From Primula veris (lineage: Eukaryota; Streptophyta; Magnoliopsida; Ericales; Primulaceae), in NCBI GenBank assembly GCA_963682055.1, contig OY821749.1, positions 253,001 through 317,000 on the forward strand: 64,000 nt of DNA. Direction: 5' to 3'. The notes beneath the pieces are model-generated. The model did not search any database. It had not been told where the DNA came from and was given only the letters and a program-made list of their open reading frames with translations. The first letter of the stretch is position 1; each line of letters starts with the position of its first letter. Positions 61,233 through 64,000 of the stretch are shown piece by piece. The translations under genes were made by a program, and so were the position numbers.

Positions 61233-63268
61233 CTATTGTTTGTTGGGATATTCCCTTGCTCCGAAGATGGTGGATCCAACTCTTACATTTGTGCTTCCCA
61301 TTTCAACCTGTAAAAAATTGAAAATATTCAGTTACTAGCTTTACTTTATTACCACAGTTCATGGGTAAGACATCGACTATTTTTTAGACGAGGATTTAAC
61401 GACAAGAAAGGTAACATAAAAGAAAAACTATATTCTTTATTGTCACGAGCATCCTATAAATCTCTTGTGACATTAATAAAAAGGTAACTGGAAAAGAAAA
61501 ATTATACTCCGTATTCTTTATTGTCACCATCATCTCTGTAAAACTCCAGTGGCATTAATAAGAGGTAAAGGAAAAGTAAAATTATTCTTTAGCGTCACCA
61601 TCATCTAAGCAAAACTCATATGACATTACAAACCCACTCATAGTAACCTTTCGCCATGGGAATACAGAAGGTGTTACTTCATTGTTCAAGGCATATACTT
61701 CATTTAAATAGGAAAAAACGAACATGAAAACTCAAGCAAGCATAGCATAACAAGCCTTACTTCCCTTTACATTGAAAAAGTGCTCCAGGAAAATAACACA
61801 AGTAATTAAGTTAGAATCAAGGTCTAGTTCACTTACAGCAAGCTCAAAGTCGCCAGACATTCCCATCGACAGCTCGCACTGCTCTTCTGCTATTTCAAAT
61901 TCTTTACAAACCACTTTTTTACAATTCTCCAATGTCTGCAGCCAATTCAATATAAAATTGGAATTTATCAAAGAATGATCAAGTCTAAACATAAGACGTT
62001 GATATAAGTGGAATCAATACCTTGAAGTTCTCAGGTGTTGAAGTATAGTCTGGCATTCCTATGGTCATTAGACCACAAAATTTGAGATTCGGACAATTTG
62101 AAATGATATGTTTCACCAGCTCCACACACTCAGATGGTTCAACTCCAGATTTCGCTGCAAAAAGTAAACAATTTAAGAGTTTTACATCACTGCCACAAAA
62201 CATTTAAAAACATATAATTCGGTAGTTGTTTCAGTGTAAAGGTCACTCACATTCTTCTCCACTAGTATTCACTTGGACCAGAACTTTCAAAGGCTCTCTT
62301 CCAATGTTTGCTACCACACGATTAAGATGGTTTGCAATCTACAACTCACAAGGAAATATATATGGAAATCAATTAAGAACTGTAACCACACGACTAGAAT
62401 ATATATGTCGTGCATCATTTAGTTTGAAATTTTAGAACTTTAATTAAACAAATTTCATCTATAGGAGAAAAACAGAAGCATCTCTTTTACTAGACCCCTA
62501 ATGAATTTTGAGTACCTAAAAATTGGAGTTATTGGCGATTACCTTTTCATCATCCACGGTCTCCACCATCGCAAGGTTTGGCACACCAGCTGTACGATAA
62601 AGCAAGGAATGAAAGAACTCATAAGCGTTTAAAAGATATCCAAAAAACAAATCTCGTTGACTTTTTTTGCCACAAAACTGAAAGCAGTGAGCAAAAGTGC
62701 AAGACAAAACAGACACCTCCTCTAGAATAATCAATAATGTAAGCTCAATGCAATTTATGACTACCAATCACTAAATAAAAATTCCAAATTTTGTTCCTTC
62801 AACATTGGCAAACTTTGCAATTTCATAAAACGAGAACAAACGATATGCAACTCTTGGTTGAATCATAACAGTTTACGCCAATTTAAATTTTGGTTCAGAT
62901 TCTATTTTTTCACTTCATAAGACATGAATTGAATTTCTCATATCCTTCCAAAATCCAAATACAGTAAAAAAAAAAAACTAGCTAAAAAGCATGCGGGTTG
63001 ATATCTACAGATGCTTTAAAAGTTATTTTAATTTTCTAGTTCCTTCAGAAAACAATGGTACTATAATTTGTAACTGTAAATGGTTATCGTATCAGCAAGG
63101 TTTCATCGTATTTGTACTTTTGGACCAAATGCACAAGGGAGTTTTATATTCTCTACACATTCAAAGTACAGTGTAGAAGGCAAACGAGCCCAGTGGAAGA
63201 AAACATACTTAGCAAAGGCTTCACTTTGTTACTCTGCAAGTTCCCAATGAAGTGCCACTCTATATCTC
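61233..63268 (-). CDS. YggS/PLPBP-type PLP homeostasis protein, partial
   Basis: Six minus-strand exons are in the window: 63209-63268, 62543-62589, 62251-62338, 62021-62154, 61837-61935 and 61233-61307 (stop TAG). They encode GDIEWHFIGNLQSNKVKPLL, then TGVPNLAMVETVDDEK, VLVQVNTSGEE, SKSGVEPSE, FCGLMTIGMPDY, ELSMGMSGDFELA, and VEMGSTNVRVGSTIFGARE. This is the C-terminal two-thirds of the fold-type III PLP-binding family (YggS in bacteria, PROSC/PLPBP in humans, YBL036C in yeast). These proteins buffer pyridoxal phosphate and have no known catalytic activity. SMGMSGDFE and GSTNVRVGSTIFG form the phosphate-binding end. The exons carrying the PLP lysine are not found up to 64000 and must lie beyond it. 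All junctions are in phase. Confidence 0.9.
61432..61635. repeat. Three-unit tandem repeat in YggS intron
   Basis: Units begin near 61432, 61512 and 61583. They share TATTCTTTATTGTCACSA, CATC, an AAAACTC-like block, TGACATTAATAA and AGGTAA..GAAAAG. The repeat lies in the last intron (61308-61836) of the YggS-type gene. Confidence 0.65.
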
Positions 63269-64000
63269 CTGGCAGCTGCATTTCGTTCCACATTAATTAG
63301 AATTAAAAAAAAGGCTCATCTTATCTATCGTAAGTTGATGTACTTGGATGCTTTAGCCTCAAAAGTTCATTCTTTTCAGCCTGGAAAAGCTAACACTTTT
63401 GACTTTTTGAGAACATGAATCTTGTAAATTGCAGTCATTTTTATTTGCAGCACGACATTTCTTTTCATCCGCAATTTCAATAGCCACATACTGTAACATA
63501 ACATAACAAAACTAATATTTCTTCATAAAGTGAAGAAAACCCATATCTCAATTTTATTAATAATCTAAAAAATATAGATAAAAACCCCCCAAGAAAAACT
63601 ATCAAGGTTATAGCATAACATGCATAACAACACAAACAAAACCATTCCAAACTAATATGCATAAGAACTAGGCGGGGACAGTCAGGAGCAGCATCTCCTA
63701 TTTCAATAAAGAATGATGAAAAATAATATTTTTCGTATTCAAATTAAAATCTTCAAAAGAATTAGCGTTTCATCCCCTCCCCTCCCACATTTCTGCTTCC
63801 GCCCCTGCATACATATATTAAAATATACCTATATTGATACCCACGTTTCAATTTTTACTATTAATTTTAAAAAGTAGTATTTCTGCCCCTCCCATTTAAC
63901 ATTCCTGGTTCCGTCACTGCATACATATACAAATATAAAAAGCAATGAGAAAAAAGCTTGCTAAAAAGAAGCTGTTTAGCACCACCTTAACTTTTTTTAC
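63269..64000. other. Upstream intron of YggS-type gene
   Basis: No exon of the family could be recognised here. The distal part (about 63770-63925) contains two similar CTGCCCCTCCC/GTTCCG.C.CTGCATACATA blocks typical of transposon ends. The stretch is best read as a long intron of the YggS-type gene whose first exons are outside the window. Confidence 0.45.

Noticed and set aside
1..64000. CRISPR array, operon-like or biosynthetic gene cluster
   Set aside because: The sequence is eukaryotic plant DNA; repeats are transposons or microsatellites, and the neighbouring genes belong to unrelated pathways.
63310..64000. Search for the first exons of the YggS-type gene
   Set aside because: No sequence resembling the PLP-lysine block (VAVSKTKP) or GHRCFGENYVQE was found on the minus strand, so the gene is reported as partial.

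Overview
This is plant nuclear DNA, and the gene content points to a eudicot. It is AT-rich, with many-exon genes using GT/AG splice sites, long transposon-filled introns, several TA-flanked Stowaway-type MITEs (about 234 bp), and an intron-containing nuclear tRNA-Tyr. I cannot name the species. Exons were placed by hand from reading frames, splice consensus and remembered family sequences; every coding model below closes in frame.

Layout: 1-11.8 kb has no supported protein gene, only degraded transposons and foldbacks. At 11.9-17.9 kb (+) is a class I KNOX homeobox gene, best read as the SHOOT MERISTEMLESS orthologue, with a 3.7 kb second intron. At 19.3-25.8 kb (+) is a BAH-PHD chromatin reader of the EBS/SHL family whose 4.3 kb first intron is packed with repeats. 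At 27.1-34.4 kb (-) is a plant O-fucosyltransferase-family membrane protein in 10 exons. Divergent from it at 36.4-40.0 kb (+) is malonyl-CoA decarboxylase in about 15 exons. It converges on RbcX, a Rubisco assembly chaperone (-, 40.4-41.8 kb). At 42.4-46.4 kb (+) is a CERK1/NFR1-type LysM receptor kinase in 12 exons, one of them an inferred 8-nt micro-exon. After a 3.6 kb gene-free stretch comes a GT14 Core-2/I-branching glycosyltransferase (+, 50.0-55.4 kb), then tRNA-Tyr (-, 56.8 kb), an E-class PPR protein (-, 57.5-60.1 kb) and the 3' part of a YggS/PLPBP-type PLP homeostasis gene (-, 61.2-63.3 kb) whose first exons lie beyond the window.

The genes act in unrelated processes: meristem identity, histone-mark reading, cell-wall or protein glycosylation, malonate detoxification, Rubisco assembly, chitin or symbiotic signalling, organelle RNA editing and vitamin B6 homeostasis. 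They are not an operon or biosynthetic cluster. What unites them appears to be conserved gene order. From memory, Arabidopsis keeps parts of this block at At4g04320/04330/04370 (MCD, RbcX1, PPR) and on chromosome 1 (At1g62305 and At1g62360; At1g11930 and At1g11940).

The most notable non-gene structure is a set of extra copies of the 3' end of exon 1, each with its splice donor, inside the first intron of the GT14 gene. Others are a 376-bp Mutator-like foldback with perfect 9-bp target duplications in the O-fucosyltransferase intron, a MITE filling most of the only intron of the PPR gene, and a fully palindromic 120-bp element at 5.7 kb.
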